From assembly GCA_017311315.1 (NCBI GenBank), contig CM029626.1:32715211-32779210 (forward strand): a DNA stretch of 64,000 bases, read 5' to 3'. This stretch comes from Dendrocalamus latiflorus (taxonomy: Eukaryota > Streptophyta > Magnoliopsida > Poales > Poaceae). The notes beneath the pieces are model-generated. The model was not told where the DNA came from, ran no database searches, and saw only the letters and a list, made by a program, of their open reading frames with translations. The position numbers were made by a program, and so were the translations under genes. This document shows positions 1 through 11,860 of the stretch, one piece after another (position 1 is the first letter of the stretch; the number at the start of each line of letters is the position of its first letter).

Positions 1-133
1 GTCGACTCTGCTCATGTCTTGTTGTGTGAAAGCGATATCCATTCACGTCATAACAGGTAAATGAGCTTACCCTATAGGCACAGCCATCGGCAACCTGTCT
101 CAACTCGGCACTCATAGACGCATCGGTTTGGCC

Positions 134-223
134 CTGCAAGCTCAAGCAGGATAGTTCGTTATATTATTCGCCCGTACGAGCAACTTGTAATGTCAAACTA
201 AGTACGAGCAACTTGGACAGTAC
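134..223 (-). other. Second intron in the TNP2-like transposase
   Basis: Donor AAG|GTACTG starts at 223 and acceptor CTTGCAG ends at 134 (90 bases). Splicing joins LFKHK to GQTDASMSAELRQVADGC and on to YDVNGYRFHT, a typical downstream TNP2 segment. Confidence 0.78.
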
Positions 224-344
224 CTTATGTTTGAACAAAGAAATGAAATCGGGCATTCCATTTCCCGCACCGTGGCTAAGAAGGGTCTCAGCTTCCTGCG
301 GGGTAGGTTCCCTTGATTCACGCCAGAATTGATGATGAAAATCC

Positions 345-417
345 CTGCACCAACGAGAAACAAGGGGGTTGGATGCAGAATAGTGACTACTCGAGAACAA
401 GTTTGTTGACAACTTAC
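345..417 (-). other. Intron in the TNP2-like transposase
   Basis: Minus-strand donor GCG|GTAAGTT begins at 417 and the acceptor TGCAG ends at 345. Removing these 73 bases joins YMR to DFHHQFWRESREPT in one frame, the order found in the TNP2 family, and skips the stop that follows the donor. Confidence 0.8.
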
Positions 418-2949
418 CGCATGTACGGCTCCACTTCGGAAAGGTTGTTCAACACATATAGCATGATAGTGCGCCACTCTTCATGTTTCAAGGTCTTAGG
501 GGTCGCATCACTTGCACTTCCGAGTTGCCCTCGGAAAATGCTGAGGTTCGATTCATTTTCGCCAGCATTGTAACGACGGGGTGGATTGTGCACGCTAGGA
601 AGGTTGTCACCATAGTACGTTGTTGTGAAGTTTGACACCTCCTCCAAAATGCATGCCTCTGCAACGGAAGCCTCAATTTTGCATTTATTTTTACATTTAG
701 TTCGATGAACTTTAGACATCTCTCAATTGGATAGCACCAACGACCTTGCACGGGCCCCCCCATTCGTGCCTCATACGGGAGGTGCAAAATCAAATGCTGC
801 ATCGGATTGAAGAAACCGGGTGGAAAGATCTTCTCCAACTTACAGAGCAACACAGGTGCCATTCTTTCCAAGTCTGCAATCACGGTCCGAGATAACTCCT
901 TGGCACAAAGCTGGCGGAAGAAATTGCTCAACTCTGCCAGCACTAGCCAGACATGCTCAGGGACATAGCCTCGAACCATCACCGGAAGAAGCCGCTCAAG
1001 CCATATGTGGTAGTCATGACTCTTGAGCCCATTGATTCGCATAGTAGATAAGTTCACTCCCCTCCTTAGATTCGCTGCATACCCATCAGGGAACATTAAC
1101 TTTTGGAACCATTCTAGTACTTCCCTCCTTTGGGGCCTGGTCAAGACGAATTCGGCCTTAGGCTTTCTCCATGTCCTGCCGCCTCTAGGAGGCTTCATTT
1201 CTTGCTTTGGTCTATCGCATAACGTTGCCAGATCCACTCTAGCCTTAATGTTGTCCTTTGTCTTATCAGGAATGTCCATGATTGTTGCCCAAAGTGCCTC
1301 GGCGACATTCTTTTCAGTATGCATTACATCAATGTTATGTGGAAGAAGAAGGTCATCAAAATAGGGGAGCCTCAACAAGCCCGACTTATGAGTCCATGCA
1401 TGTTGCTCACCATATCCCACAAAACCACCTTCTTGATTGACCTCGAGAGCATCTATCTGAGCACGAACCGCGGCACCGGTCATCATCTGCGGTGCAGGGT
1501 CTATAACTACGACACCTTTCGTAAAGTTCTTGATGTCTCGTCTGAATGCATGGTCAAGAGGGAGGAATTGTCGATGTTTGTCGAACGAAGAATACTTGCC
1601 ACCCTTCAGCAACCAAATGAACTTCAGAGCTGCATTGCATACTGGGCATGGGAACTTCCCGTGAACACACCAGCCGCAGAATATCCCATACGCCGGGAAG
1701 TCATGCAGGGAGTAGTGGTACCAAACATGCATTTTGAAGTTTCTCTTTGTAGCTCGGTCGTATGTCCATACCCCTTCCTCCCAAGCACAGACCAATTCAT
1801 CAATCACAGGCTCCATGAACACACCCATATTATTCCCCGGGTGTTCAGGAATTATCAACGACAAGAATATGTTCTGTCGTTGGAAGAGGACGCCGGGGGG
1901 AGATTGAGGGGGATAACGAACACGGGCCAACAAGTGTATGGGGCGGCCATCATTCCATAAGGATTGAACCCATCTGTTGCCAGCGCAACACGTACATTAC
2001 GAGCCTCTACAGCTTTCTCACGATGAATCACATCAAAGTGGGTCCATGCTTCACCATCGGATGGATGTACCAGCTTCTCAGGATTGTATCGACGTCCATT
2101 TTTGTGCCATGTCATCTGTTTCGCGGTTTCCTCGGTCATGTATAGCCGTTGGATCCTCGGTATGAACGGAAGGTACCGTAGGATTTTCACGGGGATCGCA
2201 AGCTGCCTCTTCTGACCATCACCAGAGTCTACCTCCAGGAACCTAGAGGATCCACACTTTGCACAGTACTTTGCTTCCGCGTGTTCTTTCCTAAATAGGA
2301 TGCACCCCTTCGGACAAGCATGTATCTGCTCATATGGCATCTTAAGTGCACGAAGGAGTTTCTTTGACTCGTACATGCTCTTTGGCAGAATGTGACCCTC
2401 CGGAAGCATGCTGCCAAAAACTGTCAACATAGCATCGAAGGCGTCTCGACTCAGGCTAAACTGGGACTTCAAGGCCATTACGCGTCCAATGCCATCCAGT
2501 TGAGAAACCTTCGTCTGGCCGTGAAGGGGTTTCTGTGCCGCAGACAACATGTCGTAATACGCCTTTGCGGTTGCCTCTGGCTCCTCCTCCCTACGTCCTT
2601 CAGCGAAGTGTGCTTCATGATAGTCATTTAACATGTCTCCTACCCCGCCATCAGCATCATAATCCTCGACGCGTGGTCTCACGACCTCCTCTCTCATACG
2701 ATCGGATTCACCGTGGTAGATCCACCGGGTATAGTCTGCCGTAAATCCAAACTTGCAAAGATGTTTACCCATGACCTCCTTTGTTTGTCGACGCGTGTTT
2801 GCACATCTGCTGCAGGGACACCAAGTGGTACGCGCTCCTTTAACCTTGGCAAATGCTAGTTCCAAGAAAGCATCGGTCTTCTCAATCCATTCATCGGACA
2901 ACGAACCCTGACTTGAGCGGCCCGTGTACATCCACTCACGGTCATCCAT

Positions 2950-3795
2950 CCTCTAACATATCAGGGAGTAATATAAGAATCAAATGCATCTACACGCCTA
3001 ACCAGAGAATAAATTGGGCCGACCAATCAGAGAATGGCATTCAACAAAGTGATATATAAGACAGTTTTCAAGGCAAACAATCAACTCATCAAGTAAATAG
3101 TGCTTCCTACCCTAAAGGCTACGAAAATCTCCTTTGGTACTCTAGCATGCACATGAGTCCCATCCATTGCACTGACACAATCCTATGACAACCAACAACT
3201 ACTGTTATGTACCAGCTAGGAGCATATATAGCATGCACATTTTGTTTAGGTTGGCTTGCTCACTATCTCTCTCGGACATGGGGGTATATGTGATTGCAGG
3301 TTATAACCATTGAGACAACCTAAGCCTATTTACAAAGAATGCATATAGAACTATGACTAGAGCATATGTCTTAATTATAAGCATGCGTCGTTTGCATTGC
3401 ATATCCATCTAAACAATTGAAACAAAAACCTATTTATCATATTTTGGTGAGCACATCTGCATGTACTGTATTGATATGTTACATGTTTAGAACAAATTAG
3501 GCTATAAATTTCTAATACCACGACTACTGCTTCACATGGAAGCGCCTCCTAGTGCCATTCAAACATCATTGACATGGAAATATGCTCATATTTAATTGCC
3601 TTCTATGAAATTTTACTAAATTGAACTAAGGTAGTCCTACATCATGATCAATCACCATAACAAACAGCATCAATCTATCAATATAGCAAAAGAAAAAAAG
3701 AAACCACTCGTAGAACAACCTCACCACAGTCCTAAATTGAACATCTGCAGTAAGCATGTCCATCAAATCCAGGAGAAGGGAGGGAAGGACAACCT
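2950..3795. other. Non-coding 5' portion of the CACTA element
   Basis: AT-rich sequence upstream of the transposase start on the minus strand. I see no coding frame, tRNA or further subterminal hairpin in it. It probably holds the untranslated leader and introns of the transposase transcript. Confidence 0.4.
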
Positions 3796-4172
3796 CACCA
3801 CAGTCGGGGGAGGCGTCGGGCGGCGGGCGGCCGCGGGGGCGGGGGCAGTCGGGGGAGGCGTCGGGCGGCCGCGGGGGAGGCGGCGGGCGGCCGCGGGGAC
3901 CGGGGCGGCGCCGGGCAGGCGCGGGGGCGGGGGCAGTCGGGGGCGGCGTCGGGCGGCGGGCGTCGGGCGGGGGAGGCGGCGGGCGGCCGCGGGGACCGGG
4001 GCGGCGCCGGGCAGGCGCGGGGGCGGGGGCAGTCGGGGGCGGCGTCGGGCGGGGGAGGCATCGGGCGGCGGGCGGCCGCGGGGGCGGGGGCGGCGGGCGG
4101 GCGCGGGCGCGGCGGCGGGCACGCGGGGCGCGCGGGGGCGGGGCGGCGGGCAGGCGCGGGCGCGGCGGCGGG
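3796..4172. repeat. GC-rich degenerate minisatellite in the CACTA 5' region
   Basis: About 375 bases made almost only of G and C on the plus strand, with recurring blocks such as GGGGGCAGTCGGGGG and GGCGGCGGGCGGCCGCGG. Two near-identical stretches of roughly 100 bases recur (about 3880-3950 and 3980-4050). All six frames are open here simply because stop codons are rare, so no protein is called. Confidence 0.75.
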
Positions 4173-4234
4173 CTTGAATATGTGTGGTTGCGTGTGTGAG
4201 CGCGGCCGCGGGGAATTAAAGTTATGTTGTGTTG

Positions 4235-4360
4235 TTTGCCGAGTGCCCCCCATCGGGCACTCGGCAAAGCCCTCATACTTTGCCGAGTGCCGCCGATCTG
4301 GCACTCGGCAAAGCTCCTCCTTTGCCGAGTGTCACTCACAAAGCACTCGGCAAAGATTTT
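4235..4360. repeat. Inner subterminal hairpin cluster of the CACTA element
   Basis: Three inverted repeats in a row, each TTTGCCGAGTG...CACTCGGCAAAG around a short loop (the first starts about 4235, the next about 4281 and 4321). In En/Spm elements such subterminal repeats are the binding sites of the TnpA-type protein. Bases 4361-5171 between the two clusters are AT-rich and hold nothing I can name. Confidence 0.85.
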
Positions 4361-5171
4361 TTTTAATAATACTTCAATTCCTCTCTTTCTTTTCCAAATT
4401 TGTTTTACAAATTTGTTCGAATGTACTTTGAAAATGCCTTGTCAAATTCACTCAACAATGCATATTCGATGCTTCTACGAATATTAGACCATTATTTCAT
4501 GTAGTTATAGCTCAAATTCAATTTATATCAATTAAAATTCTATAATTGCAGTTTAAAAATTAAAATTATCAAACGGATCCGAAAAATTACCAAAATTTCA
4601 CATGAAACAATCTCTGTTGTCTATTGCCTATACAAAAATTTTTGTAGTCAAACCACAATTCGATCGTCACTTTGACTCCAAATCTTACCGGATCCTTCTC
4701 AACTCTACGTTTCTTCCTCAGAAATGTTTCGGTTTGTAAGCATCGTACATGACAACTTATGCGAAATCTTATCAATTTTTTACCACAGTCTCCATGTATG
4801 ATATCATGACATATTGACAAATCTCATGATTTTCAGACTTCGTTTGCTTTTTTCAAAATTTAAAAACCATTCGGCCACAAGTTCGTGGTCGTGTTTCCTG
4901 AACAAGATGTTCGAAATTCCTTTTCCTTTCACAGGTAAGGCCTCAAACCAGGCTGAATAACATGAATATCATTTTTCTACTCATTTTTCCTATTATTTGA
5001 ATCACTTGCAGTTCAAATTTGACTTCATTCAAAAAAATTGATTGAAATGCAATTAATTAATTAAATATAGCAAACTAATACAAAAATATACCAAATTTTA
5101 CAATGGAGTACCATATGTTGTATATGCAGAGTAGAAAAAGTTTGAAGGGTAGGAAAGGAAAAGGTTTTTAT

Positions 5172-5490
5172 TACTTTGCCGAGTGCCCAAAAAAAACACT
5201 CGGCAAACAATATCTTTGCCGAGTGTCAGCTCCAGACACTCGGCAAAGTTTTAACGGCGGCAGCTGACCTCTAACGGACGGCGGTTGGTGCCGAGTGTTT
5301 TATGTTTGCCGAGTGTTTTTTTTCAGCACTCGGCAAAGATCCTCGTTTGCCGAGTGTCTACTCTGCAGCACTCGGCAAAGATATTGTTTGCCGAGTGTTT
5401 TGATTTTGCCGAGTGTTTAGATGTAGGCACTCGGCAAAGTTATTCTTTACCGAGTGCCCGATTTATTGCACTCGGCAAAACTCCAGACAC
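5172..5490. repeat. Outer subterminal hairpin cluster of the CACTA element
   Basis: About six further TTTGCCGAGTG/CACTCGGCAAA inverted repeats and half-sites, directly inside the terminus. One half-site reads TTTACCGAGTGCC, so copies have begun to diverge. Confidence 0.85.
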
Positions 5491-5517
5491 TCGGCATATA
5501 GCAGCTTTCCGGTAGTG
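5488..5517 (-). repeat. Terminal inverted repeat end of the CACTA element
   Basis: Minus strand begins CACTACCGGAAAGCTGC at 5517, matching the CACTA family terminus; subterminal repeats follow immediately inwards. Confidence 0.85.
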
Positions 5518-5520
5518 CAG

Positions 5521-5617
5521 CTGATGTGCGCATAAGCAACACTGTCCGTTTCCGGGACAACGTCTTCCACTCCGGTCACCAGAGGATGTACGTCAACTGC
5601 GACTGGTTAATGATTTG
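5521..5617 (+). other. Possible host exon fragment at the CACTA insertion site
   Basis: Directly outside the transposon a plus frame runs from GCT GAT GTG CGC to a TGA at about 5617, giving about 31 residues containing VRFRDNVFHSGHQ and MYVNCDW. It looks protein-like in composition but I do not recognise it, and nothing upstream survives in the window. Bases 5618-6080 after it hold AT-rich sequence without a recognisable gene. Confidence 0.25.
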
Positions 5618-6084
5618 AATAAGATGCAAATCCGAGATGCATAGAAGATCAAGCTGTTAACAACAATCTTGCAAGCTACAAATCAGATCACGAAGGACAG
5701 CTAGAGTGCATTGCAGAAGCTTGGTTAATCATATAAGCTTCATATGGGATCAGTTGGTTAATCACTTAATCATACAAATCATGAACTGTGACTAGAAATG
5801 AAGTACTTGACTGATTTATTGATATATATATATATTATATAGGAAAAATACCTTTTACACCCGGTAATGGTGATGCTAATGTGAATACATGTAGTAACTG
5901 CTAATGTCAATACATATAGCATCTTAAACCGAGGCGTCACAGTGGGAACGGAATGGTAGGCTAACACCCCTGCAGTTGGAATGGGAGCAGATCGGTCATT
6001 CAAAATGGAGCAGAATTCCTTAAAGATCACCATCAAGAGTCCTTTTTGTGAAGATGTCACTAGCAGCCACGCAGCGTAGGCCTC

Positions 6085-7262
6085 CGCCCAAGCAGGTGCG
6101 GCCGCCCCAACGATAGAGAGCACTCTGATAGTGGCCCTCGAAACATTGCAGTGCGAGCTAGTAGACCTCCGAGGGGCCATGCGGGAGATGCAAGAGCCTT
6201 GGAGCCAGCAAACGCCACCGGCAACAGTGGTGGAGGTCACACCCGATCGAGCGGACAGTCGCGACACCCTGGCCTCCGGTCAAAGCGCGCTCTAACGCAT
6301 AGATCCAGAGTCTCCACTCTTCGCCGGTCTATAGCGATCAGCATGGCCAGAAGACTTCAAGTTCCCGACCGTCGAGTCGTACAAAGGTGTACGAACCCTA
6401 TGGAGTTCGTTCGGGTGTACGAGATGGCCATCAAGGCCGCCGGCAGGGATGACTCCACCAAAGCGAAGGGATTGCCGCTCGCTCTGCAAGGAGTAGCGCT
6501 CTCTGGGTTCTTCACCGTAGAGCCAAACTCCATATATGTGTGGGAGCAAATCTGCGACCGCTTATAAAACAACTTTTAGGGTAACTACATCGAGCGGGTC
6601 GACACGGACCAACTCTTTGCCATTATGCAGAAGCCCTTGGAAAAGCTCCGAGAGTACCTCAAACGCTTTGCCAAGGTTTGCTATCAAGTTAAAGACATGA
6701 ATGAGACCACGATCATCAATGTGATGATCTAGGGCCTCCGCCTGGGGCCACTGGCCGAATACAATGCGCGGAAACTGATAAAGACAGCTGCCAAGCTCTT
6801 TGATAAGATGGAGGAGTATGCAAGAGCAAAGGAAGATGCGCAGCAGTGCAGGAGCGACACCTCCAACATCAAGCAAGTGCAGGACCTGCCAAAGGACACC
6901 TCCACTCATAAGCAACACAAAGCCCAAAGGGCTAGATATGTCTTCGACATTGAAGGCGAGTCCGATGATAGCACCCTCGTTGGCCAGGGATGGGGATGCA
7001 GAGGTTGGGGGCGTGGACAAGGCCAGGGCCGCGAGGATGCAGTGTGCGGTGAGGGGGAGCGCCAACAGCACAGGCTTTGGTGCGAAGTGCGTGGGTGCGG
7101 CAACCACCTCACTCGAACCTACCTAACCATCGTGACGCTCCGCCAGAGCATCGCTAGAGATAGAGCCTTGGAAGTGAGGATCCCAGTGGTGGTTCACGTA
7201 CAATGGCCCTCTGAGGACCTTCTACAGAAACAGTCTGCCAAGGGAGGGCAGGCCGCATCATA
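6085..7262 (+). pseudogene. Degenerate gag of a Tat-like Ty3/gypsy element
   Basis: Capsid/nucleocapsid remnant. The plus frame contains the same gag blocks as the two Tat-like elements later in this window: a FVRVYEMAIKAAG stretch, KAKGLPLALQGVAL, SIYVWEQICDRL, and ERVDTDQLFA. In-frame stops fall at about 6565, 6580 and 6730. A nucleocapsid-like motif WCEVRGCGNHLTRTYL lies at about 7080-7125, the same place as WCEVHGYGDHYTRAC in the better preserved copy on the minus strand. It continues into a protease and RT fragment in the same direction. No LTR is visible upstream, so this is an old fragment. Confidence 0.75.
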
Positions 7263-7469
7263 AATGTCATATCCAAAGGTTCGTCGCTGGAATTCTCATC
7301 TGCATAGCAGTAGAAGGCTTACGATCATCAACTACATCACGTGGCGGTGTACCCTGCTCAGGTGCCACCGACCTGGGCACAAAACAACATCACCTTCACA
7401 ATCGCCGATGTGGATGGAGTTGACTTTCCTCACCAGGATCCCTAGTGATCTAGGCCGCCATCGTGGGAT

Positions 7470-8655
7470 GCGATGTTAAGCGTGTTCTGGTTGATGGGGG
7501 TAGCTCTTCTGACATTTTATTCGTGAGGGCCTTCCACCAGATGGGAATCCCCCGTAGCAGGCTCGGGCCTCTGGGGATCTCGCTCCAGGGTTTCGGGGTT
7601 CAACCACTGAAAGCTCTAGGCTAAATACAATTATGGGTAACCTTCGAGCAAGGTGATCACACAAGAAGTGAGGACATCACCTTCGACATCGTCGACCTTC
7701 CCTACCCGTACAACGCTATCCTAGGACACCCGACCCTCAATGCTTTTGGAGCGGTCCTGTACCACAACTTCCTATGCATAAAACTTCTAGGTCCATAGGG
7801 CATTGTTACCATGTTCAGAGACCAAGACCTCATCCGCTGGATAGAACTCAGTGCACGAGGTCCCCTCTGAAAGGTACATGCTGTTAGGGACACCCTCAGC
7901 GCAGGCATGCCCTCCGCCCTGGGGTGGACACCCAAGCCCAGGCTTGACGGTGGAGTCAAGAGAGTCTCCCTGCGTACCGCGGACCAACAAGTCTCCATTG
8001 GCGAGGGCCTCCCTATAGAGGTTGAGCAGGGCCTACTATGAATTTTTCATGACAACGCGGACATCTTCGCATAGTTGCCAGCCAATATCAAGGGGGTGGT
8101 CCATGCTATCATCGAGCATAGCCTCGCAGTTCGCCCTAACGCTAAACTAGTCAGGCAAAGGCTCCGACACATGTCCCTCTTGTGCTAGCAGGCAGCCAAA
8201 GTGGGGGTCTCGAAGCTAGTCTTGTTTGGAGTCATCCGCGAGGTCCATCGCCTGGAATGGCTCATGAATCTGGTACTGGTCAAAAAAGCCAGTGGTGCAT
8301 GGTGCATCGATTCACCGCACTCAACAAGACATGTCCGAAGGACAATTACCTGCTTCCTCGGATAGACCAACTGGTGGACGCCATGGCAGGGTGTGAGCTA
8401 ATGAGCTTCTTGGATGCATACTCTGGCTATCACCAGATCCATATGGATAAGGACAATGAAGTCAAGACAAACTTCATAACCCCAGCAGGCACATACTGCT
8501 TCGTCAGAATGCCCTTCAGCCTAAAGAACGCGGGAGCCATGTTCACATGTCTGGTGGCCCTCGCCCTCGCCTCCCAGCTTGAAAGGAACATCGAAGCTTA
8601 TGTTGATGACATGGTCATCAAAACCAGACAACTTGCCTCCCATGACCAAGACTAA
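7470..8655 (+). pseudogene. Degenerate protease and reverse transcriptase, Tat-like Ty3/gypsy
   Basis: The protease active-site block LVDGGSSSDILF lies at about 7488-7525, followed by LPYPYNAILGHPTLNAFG (about 7700-7750). Stop codons and frame breaks separate it from the RT. The RT is readable from about 8300 to 8655 with NKTCPKDNYLLPRIDQLVDA, FLDAYSGYHQIHM, RMPFSLKNAGA and the catalytic YVDDMV. It ends abruptly at SHDQD, so RNase H and integrase are lost. It reads plus, opposite to elements A and B, and is clearly older than they are. Confidence 0.8.
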
Positions 8656-8689
8656 TGTGACGATGGCCCGATCTTCCGAGAGGTACTGA

Positions 8690-9418
8690 TAAGTCAATTG
8701 CGGAGAACTCGACGTTGATGATCTAAAGGCTCTGACCAAAACAGATCAAAACCCTCGCAATCACTACACCACTACTCCCTTGGTTATCAACCGTGCCGAA
8801 CACGGTTAACCTCGCCAAGAAGGTTATCTCCTGCAAGCGAATCAAGAACACAAGCAAGAGAGTTCAATATGCAATCTGAAATTATATTGCGGATAAACAT
8901 TAAGTTCACAAGTTGGGGTTTCTCAACCGGCCAATGTGGCGAAACTGCTAAGCAGAATAATCTCTTACGAAAAACCCAAGGAAAACTAAAGGGTGCGACC
9001 TCCTTAAATAGGGAAGGGAAAAGCCGCACTTATCTAATGAAAAGGGGTGTGGCACTATTTATGGTTACTGTTCACATGGACGTGGCACTATTCACATGAA
9101 CAGTACCAGCCCAAATAGCCTAAGTTACAAGGCTCTCGGCCCACTTTGACTCAGACTGGAAAAGTAACGTGACTTATTTCGCAGTTTCTGATTTACTCGG
9201 GTGAAGTTTTGAGGTGAGACCAGATCCATCTGAAAGTAGGCTCCAAGAGCTTTCCAACGAATACTCACGAGCCCTGAGAAGCCTTCTAGAAACAAATTTA
9301 TGCACATTTGCAGTTGTCCTATCAGGCTGAATCCGAATTGATCTGGAGGCCGAATTGGATTCCAAAACCTGTCCAACTTGAACCCTTGCTTCAATTGGTT
9401 CCAAAGTGATGTTATGCT

Positions 9419-9463
<45 letters not shown>

Positions 9464-9470
9464 TCTTTAG
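8690..9470 (-). mobile_element. 3' region of an old minus-strand gypsy element, probably with part of an LTR
   Basis: Downstream (leftwards) of the polyprotein tail at 9470-9837, the minus strand shows the kind of post-pol sequence common in grass gypsy elements (RPPDQFGFSLIGQL as a readable stretch at about 9300-9350). Further left (about 8700-9100) is probably LTR sequence, but I could not set its ends. Assignment is by resemblance only. Confidence 0.35.
9422..9460. repeat. (AT)n microsatellite
   Basis: Uninterrupted alternating AT for about 39 bases. Confidence 0.98.
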
Positions 9471-9837
9471 GTAGCATCATATTCTCATTTAAAGTGTGTT
9501 GAAGTTGAAGAAACGAATTCACCTTTAGTTCAATCTTGATATTGGCCGCTATGGTCGTATGTGTTGATGGTGTGGTCACATCATCCTCCCCTTCTTGACA
9601 GAAAACCGTCCTCATTTTTAACATAGGTGTAGTGTCACGTATTGCATGATCTCGATCAAAAATCTTGGTACATGATAACAAATACAACAAACTCTCATTA
9701 TGTAATATCATAAGTTCTTTATCAAATAAAGTAAAATCTCTTTGAAACGAGCTCACCTCATAATTTAAGTGATGCGTAGGAGCTCTTGTAATTGGAACAA
9801 CAAGTATATCAAATATGGTTGTATCCATAGGGTACAT
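9470..9837 (-). pseudogene. C-terminal tail of a Ty3/gypsy polyprotein
   Basis: An open minus frame of about 120 residues contains VPITRAPTHHLNYEVSSF, which resembles the GPITRARA..LNYEVxSF motif that follows integrase in many grass gypsy polyproteins. It ends in a low-complexity YIYIYI stretch made by the neighbouring AT repeat. The rest of pol is absent: the family X LTR starting at 9880 replaces it. Family resemblance is from memory of such tails, so moderate confidence. Confidence 0.42.
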
Positions 9838-11454
9838 GTTCTTATCAAAGACCTCCAGGAAACCTTGGACAACCTTCGGTGTAACATCCTAAATTTCAAA
9901 TGTTCAAAAATATGAAATTTTTAAAAACTTTTTATTGCATTTTGTTGGCATTCAAATTTTTTCTGAATATTTATTTCAAATTTTCTGAGTTTCGTGTTAG
10001 GCAAATTAAAATTTAAATTAAAAATCCAAATTCCAAAATCATTCTTAGCCTTTCCCTTTTTCCTCTCCTTCATTTCTTTCTCTCTTACATATGTGCCAAC
10101 CCCTTTTCTCTCTCCCTTTTTCTCTTCTCTCTCCCTCCTTTCTCCTCCTCTCTACCTGTGGGCCCTCTTTCCCATTCCTCTTCCATTTCCTACCTTTTCC
10201 GCGCGGGTCCGCCTCCTCCCTTCTCACTTCTCCTTCCTCCACATGGTCTCTTGTTCCTTCACTCCCTTTTCTTTTTCCCCACCTCCTAGTTGCACTCACT
10301 CCACGTTGCCTCCTTCTTTCGCCGTGCTCGTCACCCCGACCAACTGCCCACATCACTTTCGTCACGTCGCCAACTGCCCACGTCACTTCCGTCACGTCGA
10401 CGCGCCACCTCCGTCACTTCCCCTGTTCCAGGTGTCACCACGCCTACGCCTGCGTCAGCACGACGTTGGTCACGCTGCAGCCGTTGCCTCACCACCTGCC
10501 TCCGTCGTGTTGGCCATCAACTCACCATGCCCTGTCATGGTCAGTCTGTTGCCACCCATGCCCTACGCGCACGTCATCCTGCACCCCATCGCGTCGTCGT
10601 TCCCTAGCACCATGCCGTCGCCCACGCCGTGCCCTGTGCACCGGTCACCGACTACAATCTTCCCCCCAACCATTCCTTGTGGCTACAAATAGCCAGTGGC
10701 TCCTTCCATTGCTCCTGTGCTTCTCCCCTCTTTTCCCTTGAGCCGGCGAAGCACGCCCGAGTACCGGCCGTCGTCACCTCACACCGTTGTGGCTGCTCCG
10801 GTGGGTTTCGCCCTGACGTAACCGTGTCACGTGCGTGACCCCGCTTCCCATTTACTCCCTCTCCAAGTTATTAGACTTCGGGGCCCTCGGCTCACCACAC
10901 GATCGATCTTCCTCACCTCCAGCCAAAGCTGCCTCCACCACCGCCATCCCCTTCTTGGTAGAGCTCCCTCCGATTCCTCGCTGTGGGAGCAGCTACAAGG
11001 CGCCCTGAAGCTTTCCCAACTGCTGGCCAATGCCCCCCCACCACCCGAGCTTTCCCTCCACAGTTACCCGACCACGCCGCCCATGGCCTCTACCACCGTC
11101 TCACCTCGGGCCTGCTCCGGCTTGGCCAATCACTCGGTGAGCTTTCCAATATCTCCCTCATGCTCATACTCCCTCTATCTCACCCTCTCCACCACACCCC
11201 TGTTCCACCGTCTGCCCACCTTGCCCCCGCCCTGCATGGCTTACACTATGCAGCCATGGTTGAAGCCACAGATGTCGTGGTCAAAATAATCACGCGGTCG
11301 AACCTTCAACCAGGTAATCATTCCCGACCAAGCGGTCGAACCAATGACCACATTGTCGTTCCTGATCACATGGTCGAACTTACGACCATGTCGTTGATAG
11401 CACTCGGAGGTTATGACCACGTTGTAGCCCCTCCAACCATGATCACTTCTTCCT

Positions 11455-11860
11455 TGCCATGGTCGAAATGCTCTCTGACCACGCCCACTTCTTTGTCGTG
11501 GTCGAAACGCCTTCTAACACATTCACTCTTCTTCTACCTTGGTCCAAACACCTTCCGACCACGTTCACTTCCTTTTGCCATGGTCGAAACAGCTTCCGAT
11601 CACGTTCACTCTTGATCTGCCGTGGTCAAAACACCTTCTGACCACGTTCACTCTTGATCTGCCATGGTCAAAACACATTTTTACAACATTCACTCTTATT
11701 CTGTCGTGGTCGAAGCACCTTCCGACCGCACCTACTTCTTCTTTGCCAAGGTCTCCCGACCACGTTCAAACTTTCTTTGCCATAACCATAACACTTTCTG
11801 ACCACGTCTGTGATGTCGTGGTCGAAAGTGTTTATGACCACGTTCTACGAGCACACAATG
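11455..11860. repeat. Degenerate tandem repeat with GTGGTC/GACCAC arms in LTR X0
   Basis: A unit of roughly 50-60 bases recurs about seven times, each with (C/T)GTGGTCGAAAC and, about 15 bases on, GACCACGTTCACT. The arms GTGGTC and GACCAC are complementary, so every unit can form a small hairpin. Scattered GACCAC words continue to about 12530. Confidence 0.7.

Larger units (their letters stand above)
1..2949 (-). pseudogene. TNP2-like CACTA transposase, frameshifted and 3'-truncated by the window
   Basis: Transposase of the En/Spm class, which cuts the element at its termini. The frame starts at ATG 2949 with the family's usual N terminus (MDDREWMY), a Transpos_assoc-like Cys/His region (WCPCSRC, residues about 44-50), then the tnp2 core (DGFNPYGMM, NNMGVFMEPVIDELV, WVHGKFPCPVC-like segment, DVMHTEKNV) and a DUF4218-like C-terminal part (YYGDNLPSVHNPP, QFWRESREPT). 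A 1-base deletion in a G6 run (1895-1900) shifts the frame, and another near 706-710 shifts it again. Two introns (345-417, 134-223) restore the family reading across stops. The last exon runs to base 1 and still matches the family, so the gene continues off the window. No other stop is seen, so damage is light and could include assembly error. Confidence 0.88.
1..5517 (-). mobile_element. CACTA (En/Spm) DNA transposon, right-hand part
   Basis: The outer end at 5517 reads CACTACCGGAAA on the minus strand, the usual start of grass CACTA elements. Inside it lie clusters of subterminal hairpins built from TTTGCCGAGTG and its complement (4235-4360, 5172-5490), a GC-rich repeat, and a TNP2-like transposase read leftwards. 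The other end and any TnpA-like gene lie beyond base 1, so the target duplication cannot be checked; the three bases outside the terminus are CAG. Class assignment is secure from terminus, subterminal repeats and transposase together. Autonomy is doubtful because of two frameshifts in the transposase. Confidence 0.92.

Noticed and set aside
3626..4339. Overlapping open frames of 119-237 residues on both strands
   Set aside because: They arise from the GC-only minisatellite, encode Pro/Arg/Gly/Ala runs in every frame, and resemble no family.
5779..6267. Minus-strand frame of 162 residues opposite the gag remnant
   Set aside because: Shadow of the plus-strand gag remnant and AT-rich sequence; no motif.
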